Shown one piece after another: positions 45,504 to 58,298 of a stretch of DNA of 64,000 nt (position 1 is its first letter; the number at the start of each line of letters is the position of its first letter). The notes below the pieces were generated by a model, which was given only the letters and a program-made list of their open reading frames with translations, was not told the origin of the DNA and made no database searches. This DNA comes from Rhodocollybia butyracea (Eukaryota > Basidiomycota > Agaricomycetes > Agaricales > Omphalotaceae), in assembly GCA_015501585.1 (NCBI GenBank), contig JADNRY010000013.1:186001-250000 (forward strand), in the 5' to 3' direction. The position numbers and the translations under genes were made by a program.

Positions 45504-45666
45504 AAGGTTGTAACTTTTCTTGGTCGGTTTATTCAGTTTGGTCTTGTATTACGCCCAAATCATGATTTGTATACGAAGTTCATGAATGATTCTATGTCGC
45601 TGTGCTATTTATAATAAGCGCTTCTCTGAAATAGGCGCCTGTATCAGCATTTCACCCATCTCCACA

Positions 45667-46131
45667 ATGGTTACTATACCTCCAGGAGGTATGTATTGAA
45701 TGCCCAATGTACAAATCCTTCAAACTAACCATACACCAGAGCCGAAGACATCCCCAAAGCCCCAGCCAATTGGCGATATCAGTTTAATAATCCTCTTCAC
45801 AACTTGTACCTGCTGTATTTTGTTCATACTGTGGAGGAGAGCAGATGCTTTTAAAGCTGTTATATCACACCAGTCCGTCTGCTAGGCCCTTCTTCTTCGT
45901 CTTTCTGATCTGTTTCGCAGGTTAAAGACAATAACACGGAGAGAAGGTCAAATACGACTTAGCCAAGACGACGGACCGCCGGCACACGATTTCATTGAAG
46001 ACGATGACGAGGGTAGCGATGCTGCTGAAGTCCCAGTTTCTGAAAGTGTCGGGCCTCTTCCTGAGCGTCATCCACCAACACCCTTCCAACTCGCACCTGT
46101 GAAATCTATACCCGAAACAGAAGACGCTTAG
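45667..46131 (+). CDS. Small single-TM protein with acidic tail, 3 exons
   Basis: About 118 residues. Exon 1 gives only 'MVTIPPG'; an intron of about 48 nt leads to 'EPKTSPKPQPIGDISLIILF' and the TM helix 'LIILFTTCTCCILFILW', and a second intron to 'KTITRREGQIRLSQDDGPPA', 'HDFIEDDDEGSDAAE' and a Pro-rich end. The Cys-rich TM could be palmitoylated. The 'REGxIRLSxDDGPxAxxFxEDD' element looks conserved in basidiomycetes, from memory; no function is known. It begins 160 bases after the WD40 gene, same strand. Confidence 0.7.
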
Positions 46132-46679
46132 CATCCATTTTCGTTCCTGGCTCGGTTAATGTGGCTTTCAGATTGCGACCTGGAATCTGGATGCAGTTGT
46201 CATTTCTCTTGGTATCATGCTTCTCATAATCCGTCCGTTTATCCTAGAGCCACAACCATCTGAACTCTGATGCGGTTACCCGGTCACCTATAGCTCTCCA
46301 CTCTGCTTATAGGCCCCATGATGCAGTCGTCAGTCCCGCCCTGTCCCGCCTTCCGTGACACCAGACGCTACACCTCATACCTCTAGCCCGTCCCAAGTAG
46401 TTCATTGTTCATTATCCGAGAATATAAATGAATCGTTGAGAGTTGCAATGCATATGTTCTATCAGCTTCGATCTTTTTCGAGGCTTGTTTATTTCGAAGA
46501 GCACGGGTTCTCTCGGAATCAGTACTGGGTGGGCGTTTCTGCCGACCTTTCTCCTTGATATCTTTGAATCGGCCAGTCACAAGATAGCCATGCCCCTACA
46601 TTCTACTCCTCATGCCTTTATAATTCAAATTTTCAGATATTATAAGGACTCCCTCTGTCTCTTGAACACTTAGGAAGTG
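46132..46679. other. 550-bp intergenic region upstream of GH115 gene
   Basis: Likely the promoter of the glucuronidase gene. No coding features seen. Confidence 0.5.
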
Positions 46680-49600
46680 ATGCGTACCTTTTCGCTTACA
46701 TCCTTTTGTTTTCTCCTTGTACGCCATGTCTCCGCAATAGGGCAGACGACATGCGCTGTCTTTCAATCGTCTTCTCAAGATTTTACTTTTCCGGTTGTGC
46801 AAAATGGGATTGCCACTCCTGTATTTGTTTCTCCAGACGATTGGCCTGGAGTACAAATCGCTGCCTCAAACTTTGTTGCTGACATTGAACGTGTCACTCA
46901 AATACTTCCTTCGCTGTCAAATGTTTCCGCGTCAGAGGGCATCGCTAAGTCCACGACAGCTATCATTGTTGGCACGCTTGGCCAGTCGTCCCTCATAGAA
47001 CAGGTAGTCAATACTACGAATCTAGACGTTTCGTCTATTCGAGGGCTCTGGGAGTCATTTATAGGTCAGGAGGTTGCTAATCCCCTTCCCGGAGTGGACA
47101 GCGCCTATGTCATCATTGGGTCTGATAAGAGAGGAACTATCTTTGCTTTGTATGATTTATCAGAACAATTCGGTGGGTTTTAAATCCTTATAATGATAAA
47201 GCTGACTGGGGGTCATCTACAGGGGTTTCACCTTGGTACTGGTAAGTGATGTTTAGAGGTGTCGACGGTGCTCTAATACTCATTGACATTATCTCTGCAA
47301 GGTGGGCGGATGTCGTCCCAACCGAACATTCTGAGCTGTTCTTAATGTCCTCCGGCTGCTCTCATGGGGAGCCTACGGTCCAATACCGAGGGATATTCCT
47401 CAATGACGAACAGCCCGCTCTTACTAATTGGGCTCAGCAGAAATACACCAATCTTCCCGGTTTATTTATAGGTGGAGCAATGGGTACCGAGACTCCAGCC
47501 AACGCAAGTGTTTCGTTCCATTTATGAAGCATGGTATGCTGAATCGTGCATCATAGGGCACTGGCTCGCCGTTCCAGTCGGAATTCTATTCCCAAGTGTG
47601 AGGAAGATCTAGTGCTTTCGTGTGTTGGATAGGCTTGCTAACGTATGTATAGATTTGAACTTCTCCTTCGTCTGAAAGGAAATTATCTCTGGCCGGGTAT
47701 ATTGCGTTTTCTATCCAAATTCTATTCATTTCTCATTTACCTTATTATATAGCTCAATGGAATAGGTCAGAATTTCGTTTCCTTGTATACGGCTCAGTTC
47801 TGAGTGTTTGATCTAGTGCATTTTGTGTCGACGATCCGTTAAACCAGCCCCTTGCGGATTTGTACGGGGTTGTTATGGGTACAAGGTTAGTCTCAGCTTA
47901 CCTCCCATGATTATGCTCACTATATCATAGTCACGAAGAACCGATGATGCGCTCTATTCCCGTCGAATGGACTCTTTTCGGCGACGGAATATGGGACTAC
48001 GATGTCAACGCCCAGAACATCCATAATTTCTGGGTTTTAGGGGTCGAAAGGGCCAGACCATATGAAGGCGTCTTTTCTATTGGGATGAGAGGGGACGGAG
48101 ACCGTAGGCTTTCCTGTATCCTTGAAGAGAAAATTCAGAATCAAATCGTTCTGGATAGTACCGATCGATGCGGTTAACCCCATCGGAACACTCGAAACGA
48201 TTATAGCTGACCAACGACGTGAGTTAATGGATTGGTGAAATCGACTTGCGGTGACTAACCTAGCTAATGGTATAAAGAAATATTCGCCGACATCTTCAAT
48301 ACCACCGATGTCACCACAATTCCCCAGATGTGGACTCTCTGTAGGTATCTCTGATGCTTACTAGCAAAGGCAGCACCCATTGATTCGACCAACTACAGAT
48401 GAGGAGGTCGAAGGATACTATGAAGAGGGATTGACTGTCCCGGACGATGTAGTCCTTCTTTGGACGGATGATGAGCACGTTTGTTTATCAGTTGCTCGTC
48501 AGATTATTTCAACTATGTTACAGCTTTGGCAACGTAAGACGATATCCTGTTTCGACTGAGAGGAATCGGACTGGTGGAGCCGGTATCTATTACCATGTAC
48601 GTTTTCTATTGTGCAACTCTTGTTCAGCTTCTGAGTAAACTATCAATCAGGTTGATATGGTAAGTCTAAAAGATGCTTGGTGACGTCTGCCCAAATTTGC
48701 TGATGGAGGGATAGGTCGCGTCTCCTAGAGATTACAAGTGGGTCACTGTGAGTCCGTCATGCACCTTCCGGCTGCCAATCAACTAAATCTTTTGCGAAGA
48801 GTACGCAACTCTCGAAGGTGCTCTTTTAATCCTGCCAATGTCCGAGGCTTTTAACCGCAACTGTTTACAATTATCCAGTTGTATGAACAACTATCACTTT
48901 GTGTTATCCGTGACGCCGTACGGATATGGATGTTGAACGTGGGCGATTTGAAGCCCTACGAACGAGAGATTGAATTTTGGATGGCCCTTTCGTGGGATTC
49001 CTCCGTGTGGAACCCTGACAACGTGGACGGTTTTGTGACTGCTTGGGCACAGCGCGAGTTCAAGCTCGACACTTCCGATGCGCAAACGGTGGCTGAAGTT
49101 GTCGCGAATTTGACAAGGTATGCATACTCGCCAGCTGTAATATGTACATACTCAAATCAAGACTATCAGGTATAATGCGCGAAGGAAACCGGAGCTGCTG
49201 AACACTACCACTTATAGCTTGGTCAATTATCGAGAGTAAGTAACATATTGATACGTTTGCTGTTGTTTGAATGCTTCTTCGTTAGGGCGGATCGTGTAGT
49301 CGAGGCATGGGATACCCTTGCTAATGTTTCCACCAAGATTTACAACCAACTGGCGTCTGATATTCAACCTTCTTTCTTTGAGCTGGTGCAGCATCCTGTT
49401 CTAGCTAGTCAGACTCTGGGAAAAATGCTTATATTTGCTGGACAAAACAACCTACGTGCATCTCAAGCAAGGCTCAGCACGAACGAGTTAGCCGAACAAG
49501 TCCAGGAATTGTTTGAAAAGGATCATGACTTGGAAGTGGAGTTCCACACTCTTCTGGACGGTTGGTTCCTATTTATTTTGGTCTTTTGTTTTATTGAAAG

Positions 49601-51135
49601 TATGGTCTTCTCTAGGGAAATGGGACCAGTACGTCTGTCTTGATATTACGCAAATGTTTGTGCACTGACGCTGTTTAATCTAGTATGATGGATCAAACTC
49701 GTGAGTTGATGTCTTGTCCTAAATTCAGAAGTCGATAACACCCTGTGCCATAGACGTTGGTTATGCTTACTGGCAGCAGCCGATGGTGAGATTTTCAATA
49801 CTTTGTATATTGTCTATTTACCATGCTGGGGAAATAGACGAATACTATGCCGGCTGTAAACCGCGTTCAAAGCCGAAAACAAGCTTTACCTGGTGTCATG
49901 AGAATCATTCCTGAAGGAAGTTATGGTGCTTGGTGGGTTATAAATATACCATGAACCCAGAGTACAATCAATAATATCTTGGATAGGCCAGGAGACGATA
50001 TGTTCGATTGTGCCCAGCAGTTCAACTGTCCTGCACCGACGGTTTTGCTAGATCCCTTCAACCCATTTGGGAATGTGTACATCGATGTCGGTTCTGGTGG
50101 TCCCGTTCCATTTACATGGAGTGCCACCTCCAATGTTTCTTGGTTGTCTGTGTCTACTACAAATGGATCACAGTCCCCGTCATCAACGGAAAACAGAGTA
50201 TTTATCTCAGTATCGGACTGGAGTCAGCTCGACGCTGGATCTACTTTGGCACAGATCAACTTTACCGCCGTAGCTTCCAACCAATCTGATCTATTAGTTC
50301 CTGTTATGGTGGAAGCTCAAAACACATTACCGCAAGTTCCCTCGGATTTCACTGGCCAGTCTTTGCGAATTTGTATTTTTATCAACATCCTAATGTGTTA
50401 TTTTAGGTTTTGTTGAAAGTTCGAGTTTGGGAGTGGTGTCATTCGAAGCTGCTCATTTCGCTCGAAACACGTCTGTTGCTGGAATATCTTGGAAGGTGTT
50501 GCCTGGGCTGGGAAGAACGCTTTCTAGTATCACCCCCTGGCCTCGCGATGGTGACAATGGAGCCAACTTCAGCGCTGGAACCGGACCTTCCGTGTAAGTG
50601 TTACCGAATTATTCGGTCACTCATTTTTTGGCTGAATTTTTTTCTCAGCGAATATGATTTTTTCGTAGTTAGCAACATAACTAATCTCACAGTCGTCACT
50701 CGCTTATCTCCTTCGCTAAACGCCAATGGGCCAGATCGTCCTCTTGCTTATGCTTTACAGCTCAACTCCCAACCAATTCAAACATCATATTTCATCCCTC
50801 CCGACTCCACGCCTGGAGGGGAGCCATTGGCATGGGGGGCCCTGACGGATTCGCCGCAAACGTAATCGTTAGTGTCAACATGACCTTCGACGTTAATCCA
50901 GGCCCTCAGACATTGAAGGTAAATAGTGGTGGCCTGAATATCTTTGACAAATGTTTTAACCCTACCATAAAGTTGTTTATGATTGAACCAGCGGTGGTGG
51001 TACAAAAAATTGATATTGGTAAGAATGCCTTCTTTTTCTAGATTGTATTTTTCCAAACACCATACTTCACTTATATCAGATACCGGCAATCTTCAAGCGA
51101 GTTATCTGGGACCAACGGAAAGTGTTTTTGTGTGA
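46680..51135 (+). CDS. Secreted GH115 alpha-glucuronidase, many introns
   Basis: GH115 enzymes remove (4-O-methyl)glucuronic acid from xylan, a step in wood and plant-litter breakdown. The start at 46680 gives a signal peptide 'MRTFSLTSFCFLLVRHVSA'. Landmarks across roughly fifteen exons: 'VDSAYVIIGSDKRGTIFALY', 'LSEQFGVSPWYWWADV', 'VQYRGIFLNDEQPALTNWAQ', 'SPFQSEFYSQVFELLLRLKG' , 'NYLWPA', 'DDPLNQPLADLYGVVMGTSH', 'EEPMMRSIPVEW', 'FWMALSWDSSVWNPDNVDGF', 'TYSLVNYREADRVVEAWDTL', 'DHDLEVEFHTLLDGKWDHMM', then C-terminal beta domains ending 'MIEPAVVVQKIDIDTGNLQA' and 'SVFV'. At 50834-50839 a G6 run breaks the frame by one base within 'PLAW-GGPDGFAAN'; otherwise the gene reads through. Its size, about 970 residues, is normal for the family. 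Confidence 0.9.
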
Positions 51136-53023
51136 GGTAAACTACTGTGACTATTTTATCGTTTGTACTCCACACTGGCAATGCAAGTACTGTAAAGCTT
51201 TAGAACCTGAAATGTTCGCTTTGTCGTGCTATGAACCGAAATTTAATGCTGCTGTTGGATGGAATGTCCTAGCTCATAATACAACTCATAATAATGCGGC
51301 AGGTGATATTCAGGTGACCGTCAACAACTTCAAGTTGATTCATATACATAATCAACTTCGGCTAAGTATTATTAATTAATTCGTTTCAAGTTCAAAATCT
51401 CGAGCTATTCTCACTTCCATACAACATACTTCAAGTTATTTTTAAATGACAAGAATCTCTTCGAGTTACTTGAGATGGATTTTATCATTTACGCCCTTGC
51501 GCGCGCCCGTTTACCACTTACTCAGACTTCAAGTTTCGGCTTCAGCATGGTAAGTTGTTTGCCACCTATTCTTGACTTTCACCAATACTTATCGACCACC
51601 AAAGGAGCGCTGACAATAGGGTTCAGTCAGGTCCTGATGTCTGACATGATTCATTGCGGTATGATATGTTACAAACAGTAGAGACGTTGGACACTCAGTG
51701 GGACTTGTGCATGCCGAAAATCTTCGCCCTAGGTTTAATTGGGCTGTACAAGCCAACCCCTGAACCGATTTGCAACCTTCTGAACCACAAGGGCTCACGC
51801 GCTTCGCGGCCCGTCCTTCTCATCATGACAGTCTGCCACTTTAATGTGTCTTATCCTGGCCCATCCATGCTATGCCCTCCCGGTTCTCACTCAGGCTATT
51901 GGGATACCGTGTGTCTGGACTTTGTACAGTGTCACAATGTACTACCTAAGTATACATACCCCACACAAGGCCCGAGACCCGAAGAATATCGATACAGTCG
52001 ATTGAAAGTTCAAATCAACGTCCTCTTCCCAGTTTTGCTCCATTCGATCAAAGTGCTCAATGTCCGAGCTCCGTAAAATACATTCATTGAATCAACACCG
52101 TTTTGGTGTATCAGTTCCGTTATCCTCTGTTCCTATTTACTTGTGATTTAATGAATGCGAGAGCGACAAGCCTTAAGTATGTAAAAGTAGTATCATATCT
52201 ATCATGAAATCTACAGCGCCCTGGCCCCTGAGAAGGTCGCTTAACTCTCCACCAGGAAGTACCTATCTCTCCAAAATACTGTGGGCAGTTTCACAGGCAG
52301 ATTTGATTGTAAGTACATAACTAAGAGTAAAACATAGCAAAAGAAAGCGATTAAGATAGAGTAGTAGACCATACAGTACGACGTGGAAGCAAGAAACATG
52401 GGCATAAACAAGGTCGTTGAGTAATAGTTGGTATTGTAAGTATGCTGTGAGATGATACGTGTAAGATAGGTGCATTAAGAAATAAGATCAAATCAAGTGA
52501 AAGGATGCAAAAGCGGAGATGAAGTTCAAGCAGGCACGCATCAATAATGGTCGCAGATAAAGCCCTATGTAGCCGTGACATATGGGGTAGTCGAGAAAGG
52601 GAGTAGCTGGGATTAAAAGGACGGCACGGAGATGTAAGAATAGGAACTTGATCGTACTGTGGGGGAGGAGGGTGATTAGATGGTCTTGGACATAAATTTG
52701 GTGATGCATTGGTGATACAAGGGGATGGGGGGGCAGGAAGCTCTGATAAAGACGAAAATGCTGAGCGCGCAGTGACACTAAATCCATAGCTGTTAGTCAG
52801 TTCGGAGATACTGCGCGCATAGTGACACTATATGGATCCACAGTTTGTTAGTTTGAGTACAATCACGTCAACAATGATCTGTCTGGGATGCAAGGAAAGA
52901 CAGAAAATGATAAAAAAATTGGCCGCCATTGTGATAGAACATAACTAGACGTGTTGACGTCGACACCGGGATAGCGGTAACAGACGGCAGAGTACGAGGG
53001 ACATAATCGAAACTCACAGTGAA
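51136..53023. other. 1.9-kb intergenic region with a short direct repeat
   Basis: A plus-strand frame of 140 codons at 51654-52076 has no recognised features. A 50-bp imperfect direct repeat lies at 52761-52858 (listed separately). No RNA gene recognised. Confidence 0.5.
52761..52858. repeat. 50-bp imperfect tandem duplication
   Basis: Copy 1 at 52761-52810 and copy 2 at 52811-52858 share GCGCGCA(T)AGTGACACTA and GTTAGT. About two thirds of positions agree by eye. Confidence 0.65.
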
Positions 53024-53931
53024 TTAATTTTTGACAATGACTCTTCGAGTGTGTTTGCCGGCCCTCCTGCGTTCTCCGTGCGGCATAGGTCGACGCCACG
53101 CTTCGTCGGCATCATCAGGATGAGAGTAAACCGAGGTAGGGCTCATATACTCTGATGGAGTGAGTCGAAGTTCCCGGGATTCATGTTCGGATTCTGGCGG
53201 GTAGGCATATCTGGACTTGGGAGGAGAGAGTGGATGCGCGCTGTCAATTGACATACGGCGGAGATTTGGGATTGAAGGTTTTGCATGAATGTCTCTTGGA
53301 GAGGCAGAATGCTCTCTATCATCGCGATGATCTCTTGGATTTCGCATAGCCATTAAATGTGGAGAGAGCTGATGATGGGGTGCGCTTGAGCCAGTAACTC
53401 GGACTTCGTCGTTCCTTCTCCTTGTATCCAGTTCCATGCTCCGAATTCGCCGCTTATCATCCCGATCAACGTCCATGGGCATATCTCGTACGTCAACATC
53501 CACTCTAACTCTGACAATCTCCTTTCCTGCTTGCGCGAAATATGCTCGTTCCTGTAGGTGAAAATAACCCGAAGTTGCTTCTGTTCTTCGGTTGTGTGGC
53601 ATGGAAGTTATTGAAGGTGCAGGCGGTGGAAACAACGCCATAAGGTCATGTCCGGTGGGAGGCGCTGGAAGATTTGGCAATGTACCGCGTACAGTAGACT
53701 CTAAATCAAGATCTGAAGGATGTAAGCATATATACAAGAAGATAACCAAGATGAATATACACCTCTCAAGACCACTGGGTTATCTCCTTCTCTGAGAATC
53801 TTGGAATGGCGGTTTTCGTCTGCGGGTGAAGAGCCGCTTGAGCTCGCTGTGGGTGAATCTGAAGCTGTAGAATGGCGGTTGTCAGATACGGGACGAAGAT
53901 GAAATGCTGCAGAAGGAGATGCTGAAGACAT
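53024..53931 (-). CDS. Disordered protein, unknown function, 2 exons
   Basis: About 285 residues. Exon 1 from 53931, 'MSSASPSAAFHLRPVSDNRH' to 'DNPVVLR', joins over an intron of about 52 nt to 'DLDLESTVRGTLPNLPAPPT', 'GHDLMALFPPPAPS', 'SGYFHLQERAYFAQAGKEIV', a charged Arg/Asp region ('DRDDKRRIRSMELDTRRRND') and a Ser/Pro-rich tail ending 'GKHTRRVIVKN'. The short segment 'HDLMALFPPP' with 'GYFHLQERAYFAQAG' is the only part that looks like a folded or docking motif. The rest should be unstructured. I recognise no family; a regulatory or scaffold role is a guess. Confidence 0.65.
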
Positions 53932-56900
53932 TTGTGGGATACCGGAGACTGGGAGCAGGAGTTTGTGTGCTGTATTGGAATCCGATGATGTCGATGATGT
54001 GTCAAAGAGAAGAAGAAAAAAATAAAGAGAAAGCTGAGTACTTGAAGGTTTATATAGGCGATGGCAGCGGATGCGTATGTGAGTCTGATCCTTTGTTATT
54101 ATTATATACGTTCGAAGCACGATTCTATCTGAGATCTTGAATGAGAAAATCAAACAAGGGGGGATTTCCGAGGCGAGCTGGTCGGTTCACTCAAATGATG
54201 CTTGATTTCAGGGTCGCGTAATGATCTCTTCACTTGGTTGCCGCAAACTGAGCTCCCTTTCAGATCCAGAAAAGATTTGCGGTGGTTAGAGACAAAATGG
54301 TGTTGAAATCAGTCTATCACTGCCGTTGCCACCGTCTTTCAGATATTTGGACATGATCGGTCAAGAAAGGTGAGATACACCGCCGAACGTAGCGTATTTC
54401 ATGAGCGCAAAACTCCTCAAACTCGTTCAACAGCTTCATACACATAGATGTTCAAAACCGTATCTAAGCTCAGAGCTTTGAGTACAATAACCAAATAGCA
54501 CTCAGCAGCTCAAGTGCCGCCTCGGAATCCACAATCCGCCGAGTGGTGTCACGCTCGTGTTCACTTGGTTCTAGAGACTATAGCTTGGGAGCCGAGGTAA
54601 TAAGCACAAAAACATCAACCGCGGGCAAGTACTACCTGCATTGTTTCAAGGTTATATATTTTGAGTAAGTGTGTTCGAACTTCGAGCAAGACTGTCAGTA
54701 TTACACCCGCTCCGTTTCGATATGCATGCTCAACTCAAGTTGTGATTTAGCGGGAGAAGAGAAGTCTCGCAGCCTGTGTAATGACTTCCAACTTACTTAC
54801 TTGTTGGGGTATAGTTTCTTCACAAGGCCGAGCTCTGAACCGGATATCAAAAGGAAGAGGCTCTTGGTGGTGTTCTCATACCAGCATACTCGACAACTTT
54901 AAAAACAAGGGTAATGCAGGTGTTTATCCCTTGCTTTTAAAGTTATGTAGTTCTTGAATTTAAATTGAAAACATTAGCACAAAGCGGTTGTGAAGGGTGT
55001 ATATGACCTAAAGCCCATGCTCAGGCGAAACCTCGGGCATGGAAAGTCAAAAGCCCTGAATGGTAAAAGAACCAGAGTTAACTGTGCAATGATAGTTTTG
55101 CGATTCAGTAAAATTGTACCTACTTCTCAAACTGACAGCAAAGAAAACTAACTAGTAATGCAGCCTGCCATTTTGGTTGTTCAAAACAGTCCTGAGGTAT
55201 CACGGAAACCTAATATTCAAGTCGTTCATACTTGTCTGTCTTGAGAAAGTAGATTAGATGCACACAACAAGCCGAAATAAACCTGGGATAAGAATGCCTT
55301 TCAGAAATTGGGGACCTCGTGTTCCAAGTACGCTGAACAGATGATACTAGCCTGAGTACATTGAGTTCTTCAATTACAGGAGCCACAATTTCCTGCCGTT
55401 CGTCGCTCGGGAGTACTAGCACAAAAGGCCAGAGAATAAATAGAACGAAATGCACTTGGCCAGAAACAAATGAACCATTCTGAACCAGTCGCGCGCGCGA
55501 GGCTCGGACAAGAATAACTAACTGAGAACTCTACATGTCGTTATTCCACCTCCAACAGTAATTGTATTGGCGGTATCGAGAGTAGACAGTAGGACTGTCG
55601 CGTTAGGTACCTTCCTCGTGGTCGCAGGGATAGCGTGCGTGAGCCGTTTTAGTAGGAGTTGTGGGAGGCATCAGCATAGATGGGAAAGACTACGATTCCT
55701 TGAGAATGTATTAGGCTTTATTTCTTGTGATATTGCGTTTTACCGGATGGTTCCGGAGCCAAATTTGTGTTGTTGTCCACATGCGTGTAGGTGTCTTACA
55801 TCGAGCTGTGCCATCTATAATACGAATGTGACCCCTTCCGAAAGGGAAGGAAGGCCAGTATCGCTGGATTGGGGGTCAGCCCTCGGGAGCAGTGGCCACT
55901 TCAGTCTGAAGGGGTACTTGATACTTTCGGATCCGCTTTGAATTGTATTCTCAGTTCGCAACCTCGTGCGAGCCATCGGAATTTCTATTCGTAGCAGACT
56001 GTTTTCTCAACTCGAGCTTGCGTCTGCAAAGAAACTGACCAGGTGGTAGTTCCGCGCCGGGCCCGTGGGATGACACGGATCTGCTATCTAGCAATGTCGA
56101 GACTCAAAAAGCATGATAGATGATCTGCCAAATGATTTTGGGGTCAAGAACTGGAAGGGGTGAATGAGCGGTGAGTGACGGGCGTTGAAAGCGACATAAG
56201 TTGTATGTTGTGTTTTGAAACGAGTGTTAGGCCTTGGCAGCAGAGAACAGTCCGACAGATGATCATAACCTAGTGAGGACCTAAATTCATAGCTCGTTAG
56301 AGTCGAAAGTTGTAGCTTTGAACATTCACCAGTGCAATAGAGCAATCTGTAAGTCTACTCGTAAAGGTGACATACACAATTGAGACTGGAGTTGAATTCG
56401 AAGAACTTCGAACCAGATATTTTCTGTCAATCAAACACGTACGATGCGCATCAACTAATTGTTTTGAAAAGTTCTTTTTGTCACACAGATATAATGGCGC
56501 AGTTGGTACCTGAAGTCTTGGTACCTCAGGTTACAACAGTGATAAATTACGATCTGTGCATCCCTAGTTGTATGGCAGAGACAGTCAGACCAGTGTCGAG
56601 TAGCTTTGAAAATGAACCTCGCTCGCGCGCGGGAACGTGGCAGAAAAAACTTACAGATATAATCTCTGCGTAGAAAAAGTAGACAGCAGACGTTAGCAAG
56701 TTGGTATTAGTAGGAACCCGAAATGGAGGAGATGGGGGTAAGCGACGAAAATGGAAAGACCCAAAGCACTGCATTTCAGAGTCGCGAGTTCTGTTTTTGC
56801 ACGCAGCTGTATGTCCCTGTCAGCCCCTGGTCCCAGCTAGTGATTATCGATTAGATTAACACTGGTAATAACGCTCATGGAGGTTGCAAAATGGAAGTTC

Positions 56901-57076
56901 AATCGGGCCGCCGGCCTTCGGCTAAAGCCGAACCTAAATCCTTTTGCATGACGCTCCGCGAGCACTCGTCAACCGATACATCCAAAGCGCCATTTTCCAA
57001 CTCAATTTTGGTGTTAATCGTACTCGCAGTGCTAGGATTTGTCACATTTATATCGCAGAAGAACAAATCGAAACAA
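53932..57076. other. 3.1-kb gene-poor region
   Basis: No gene recognised. Two GC-rich patches, near 55488-55505 (GTCGCGCGCGCGAGG) and 56617-56632 (CCTCGCTCGCGCGCG), are partly inverted to each other, about 1.1 kb apart. The frame at 55567-55941 starts at TTG and lacks features. The 150 bases before 57077 may hold the first exon or leader of the DCN1 gene. Confidence 0.5.
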
Positions 57077-58298
57077 ATGGTGCGTAAGCGAGCATTTGCC
57101 ATTATTTAAGTGCCGATTTCATACAGTCTTCAAAATCCAAGCCAACAGATTCAGATATTGCATCGTTCTGCAGTGTAACTGGAGCTAGGTATGCTCTATC
57201 TTCTAGGTCTATGACTTGCATCTAATTAATGTTTGATGTAGCAATAAGGATGCCAAAAAGTTTCTCGAAAAATACAAGCGTCTAGATGCTGCTGTGGATG
57301 CCTACTATACCAATCCAAACCAATTTTCGATAGCTACATCGAAACAGCCATCTAATGCTCCATCCACTAGCAAGTTAACTGTGCTGTTCAACGAATACAA
57401 AGGTTGAAAGCCCTTCCCATATAGTTGTTCGAGATGCTTATTTGGTTTTCAGACCCAGAGAGCGAAGACATAACAATCGACGGAACAATAAAGCTATGTC
57501 AAGACTTAGAGAAGGATCCAGAAGATGTCGTCCTGCTCGCTGTTGCTTATGAGCTCAAATCACCAGAGATTGGTCACTGGACAAAGAAAGGATGGGTAGA
57601 TGGATGGAAGGCCAATGGGTACGTCGTTGTCTACTGGGGCGTTCTGGTCGTTACTGATACATGCAAGATGTGATTCCTTACCTGGAATGAAAACCGCAGT
57701 GGCTCGGTTTGGTGAACAACTCAGTTCAGACCCCGCCTACTTCCGCAAAGTGTACCTGTATACATTTGACCTTGGCCGTACTGAGGGCGCGAGGAGTTTG
57801 GGTATGATCTTATTCATTTTTGTCACACCGTATATCCTCGGAATCTCACAAAATCTATAGCAATGGAATCTGCACAAGCATTCTGGTCGTTGCTCCTCCC
57901 TTTTGGTCTGGAAGGTGGTGCCCTTTCCCACATTCCGTTAACAGATAGTGATCATGATGTCGACATGAGTGGCGCAGAAGGATGGCAATCTGAGTATACC
58001 CAGTGGTGGTTCGATTTCTTGACTGAGAAAGGAGGCAAGGGCGTCAGTAAAGATACATGGAGCATGGTGGGTGCTTGATGCCTTTCTAGGATAAGTAATG
58101 CCACTCAAATTCATCTTCCTAGTTCCTTGATTTTATGCGTAGCATCGACGCTAAGTTTGAGAAGTATGATATGGAAGGTGATTTATTTCATGGCTAGTTG
58201 TGTTGTTGAACTAAGGTTGTTTTCCTCCAGCCGCGTGGCCATCCACTATTGATGATTTCGTCGAATACGCTAAAGATCGTCTAGCTTCAAAAGCATGA
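57077..58298 (+). CDS. DCN1: DCN1-like cullin neddylation E3 scaffold
   Basis: DCN1 helps the E2 Ubc12 attach Nedd8/Rub1 to cullins. The ATG at 57077 is followed directly by an intron, then 'SSKSKPTDSDIASFCSVTGA', 'SNKDAKKFLEKYKRLDAAVD' and 'AYYTNPNQF' (UBA-like N-terminal domain), 'FNEYK' and, after an intron, 'DPESEDITIDGTIKLCQDLE', 'DPEDVVLLAVAYELKSPEIG', 'WVDGWKANG', 'AFWSLLLPFGLEGG', 'YTQWWFDFLTEKGGKGVSKD' and 'TWSMFLDFMRSIDAKFEKYD', 'AAWPSTIDDFVEYAKDRL' (potentiating-neddylation/PONY domain). Exons join in phase to the stop at 58298. The frame is open upstream of 57077 to an ATG at 56891 and would add a hydrophobic helix; that is probably leader sequence, not coding. Confidence 0.9.

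Noticed and set aside
55488..56632. A 1.1-kb transposon bounded by GC-rich inverted ends
   Set aside because: Only about ten bases match in inverted order, no duplication and no coding sequence is seen; low-complexity GCGC runs explain the match.
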